Assembly: GCA_964588665.1 (NCBI GenBank)
Contig: CAZPQQ010000078.1
Coordinates: 1-14,526, forward strand
Source: UBA2160 sp964588665
Lineage (GTDB): Bacteria > Chloroflexota > Dehalococcoidia > Lucifugimonadales > UBA1123
Direction: 5' to 3'
DNA length: 14,526 bases
The notes below the pieces were generated by a model that saw only the letters and a list, made by a program, of their open reading frames with translations, did not search any database and had not been told where the DNA came from. Each line of letters starts with the position of its first letter. The first letter of the stretch is position 1. Below, in pieces: positions 13,495 through 14,526 of the stretch. The translations under genes and the position numbers were made by a program.

Positions 13495-14284
13495 TTCTTA
13501 CGTATGTGCCGCCGCCGGACTGGCTGCGGCTGATCGTGCAACTCGAAAAGCCGAAGCAGTCGCCGCTCCAACCCACGCTGTGAGAACCGGAGTCGGGAGC
13601 CTGGTCCGAGAACGTCCACGCCCCAAACGTCCTGAGGGTGAATTCACACGGATCAGTCGCAGGGCAATCGCCGGTAGACTTGCGAGACGCTACCGAATTG
13701 GTCCGCTCGACTCTAACCGAACCGCTGCCGGAACCGGCGATGACGAGGTTGATCGTCGTTAGGTCTTCCTCGGCGAACCTGATGCTCCCTAATCTATCCG
13801 TATCCATGATCAATGTGCAAGTCGGGCCTTGATCGAACAAGGGCAACCCGCAGTCGTTCCCCCAGATCGTGTCCGGGAACCTGTCAAAAGGCCCATACGG
13901 GCTGGCGGTGAGGACGACCTCGGTTCCTCTGGGATAGGTCTCCGTACAGTCGCCGCCGTCCCTGGTGCAATTGATGCCCAGTCCTGTCACCGTGCCGGGG
14001 CCGCTTCCGGGATCTACGACGAACGTCAAAGTCCTGGTTGCTGAGAACGTTGCGGTCAGATCGTAGACGCGGGACTCGGAGATCCCGGACGAACTAAACG
14101 AACACGGTCCGGTGTCGCCATTGCATGGGAAACCGCTCCAGCCGTCAAAGACGCTGTCGATGGGCGTCGGCGTCAGCGTCGGAGTCCGGAAAAACCCTGA
14201 TCTGGCATGGACTCGACGAAGGGCATTGTCCTGTCGAGAACGTCTCAACGATCGACGACTGCTCGTGACGTATCTCACCCTCAC
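13346..14284 (-). CDS. Segment 2 of the broken exported protein: beta repeats 1 to 4
   Basis: The frame is open for 312 codons, but only 14188-13358 (277 codons) is protein-like; the part before it is the wrong frame of segment 1. It completes repeat 1 (DSVFDGWSGFPCNGDTGPCSF), contains repeats 2 and 3 (GLGINCTRDGGDCTETYPRG; GWSGDCFGFSSCTI), and starts repeat 4. Paired cysteines and Gly/Ser/Thr richness fit an exported, disulphide-bonded beta protein. It loses frame in a run of five C at 13357-13361, just after GIDCP, and then stops. Confidence 0.6.
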   Translation of the reverse strand: MRVRYVTSSRRSLRRSRQDNALRRVHARSGFFRTPTLTPTPIDSVFDGWSGFPCNGDTGPCSFSSSGISESRVYDLTATFSATRTLTFVVDPGSGPGTVTGLGINCTRDGGDCTETYPRGTEVVLTASPYGPFDRFPDTIWGNDCGLPLFDQGPTCTLIMDTDRLGSIRFAEEDLTTINLVIAGSGSGSVRVERTNSVASRKSTGDCPATDPCEFTLRTFGAWTFSDQAPDSGSHSVGWSGDCFGFSSCTISRSQSGGGTYVRNVTINFNLDTLLDVATSGTGSGRVTGHKGPITLWLDPGATFGIDCPRLF

Positions 14285-14447
14285 CGTTGCCGTCGATGAC
14301 CAGGTGGACCGTTATCTCTAACCTCTCCCTCGGATCGGACTGCGCTTCGCCGACGCCCGAAGTATTCGCGACGCCGAGGACGATCAGCGCGAGAACCGCA
14401 ACTAACGCCAATTGGACGAATGGTAGGCGCCTAACATATCTATGCAC
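14145..14447 (-). CDS. Segment 1 of the broken exported protein: signal peptide and start of the first repeat
   Basis: This open segment has 100 codons, of which about the first 86 belong to the protein. After MHRYVRRLP there is a hydrophobic run (VQLALVAVLALIVLG, about 11-25) and a small-residue zone up to GEAQ (33-36), a classical Sec signal peptide with likely cleavage near residue 35-36. The mature part begins with the first beta repeat (RLEITVHLVIDGNGEGEIRH). The frame is lost after residue 86 at a run of five T (coding strand) and then stops at 14145. The continuation lies in the frame that is open from 14188 downward. Confidence 0.6.
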   Translation of the reverse strand: MHRYVRRLPFVQLALVAVLALIVLGVANTSGVGEAQSDPRERLEITVHLVIDGNGEGEIRHEQSSIVETFSTGQCPSSSPCQIRVFPDSDADADAHRQRL

Positions 14448-14522
14448 GATGTCCCCTCCGAACAGTTCTTAACCGAAGAAATACGTATGAATGCGCCCAG
14501 AACTTATCAAGGAGGGCAGTCA

Positions 14523-14526
14523 ATGT
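14523..14526 (+). CDS. Start of a divergent + strand gene (only the first codon in the window)
   Basis: AAGGAGG at 14509-14515 is a near-perfect Shine-Dalgarno and ATG follows seven bases later at 14523-14525; the sequence ends one base after it. The product is unknown. The 75-bp space to the - strand start at 14447 would carry the divergent promoters; it includes an 8-base palindrome, atacgtat, at 14481-14488. Confidence 0.55.

Larger units (their letters stand above)
11449..14447 (-). pseudogene. Exported multi-repeat protein (InlB-like beta repeats, DUF11, coiled coil), broken at three sites
   Basis: Four open segments on the - strand read as one protein of about 998 codons once two single-base shifts (near 14189-14194 and at 13357-13361) and one TGA (11746-11748) are bridged. 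Order: signal peptide (segment 1), five Cys-bearing beta repeats of the divergent InlB B-repeat kind (G-x-V...GI-C-x-x-C...Y...GT-x-V-x-LTA...GW-x-G-x-C pattern), a DUF11 domain (starting VELSIIKSDSLDPVAPGE), four 45-residue coiled-coil repeats, and a C-terminal domain ending in GGGDDDSDDD. The GTG start at 14447 has GGAGG (14455-14459) seven bases upstream. Nothing shows a wall anchor. The likely role is an extracellular or envelope structural/adhesive protein, by inference. Nine intact genes in the preceding 10.6 kb, including one with a run of six A (8981-8986), argue against a generally error-prone assembly, so real decay is favoured; sequencing errors remain possible. Confidence 0.72.

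Overview
The window looks like a GC-rich (roughly 60 %) bacterial chromosome fragment that makes frequent use of TTG and GTG starts. The combination of several CaiB/BaiF-type CoA-transferase paralogues with a large exported protein of Cys-bearing beta repeats fits an uncultured Chloroflexota (Dehalococcoidia / SAR202-like) genome best. That placement is inference from gene content, not from a marker gene.

Layout. Bases 1-398 are non-coding and hold a 78-bp repeat in two direct copies plus an inverted copy of its 19-bp end. From 399 to 10977 nine intact genes run on the + strand: three single-domain CoA-transferases of family III (399-1589, 1632-2810, 2888-4093); a 74-residue biotin carrier protein (4186-4410); a 346-bp gap with hairpin repeats and a good promoter candidate; the E1 alpha, E1 beta and E2 subunits of a pyruvate/acetoin-type 2-oxoacid dehydrogenase complex (4757-8022); an 821-residue tandem (double) CoA-transferase (8095-10560); and, 3 bases later, a MaoC-type hydratase (10564-10977). 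Bases 10978-11448 form a gap between convergent genes and contain four inverted repeats. On the - strand, 14447 to 11449 is one reading unit of about 998 codons for an exported protein (signal peptide, five Cys-bearing beta repeats, a DUF11 domain, four 45-residue coiled-coil repeats and a C-terminal domain). It is broken by two single-base frameshifts and one in-frame TGA. A divergent + strand gene starts at 14523 and leaves the window.

How the genes may work together. Four genes carry five CaiB/BaiF domains. They should move CoA from an acyl-CoA onto carboxylic acids, making them available for CoA-linked catabolism. The MaoC protein would hydrate an enoyl-CoA, the E1/E2 subunits would oxidatively decarboxylate a 2-oxoacid (or cleave an acetoin-like compound) to acyl-CoA, and the biotin carrier suggests a carboxylation step whose carboxylase lies elsewhere. 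No substrate can be read from the sequence. The tandem CoA-transferase keeps its catalytic Asp only in the C-terminal half (Asp588) and has Ser161 in the N-terminal half. This asymmetry matches the published architecture of the DMSP-cleaving enzyme DddD, which makes it the most interesting protein here. The other main point of interest is the broken exported-protein gene.
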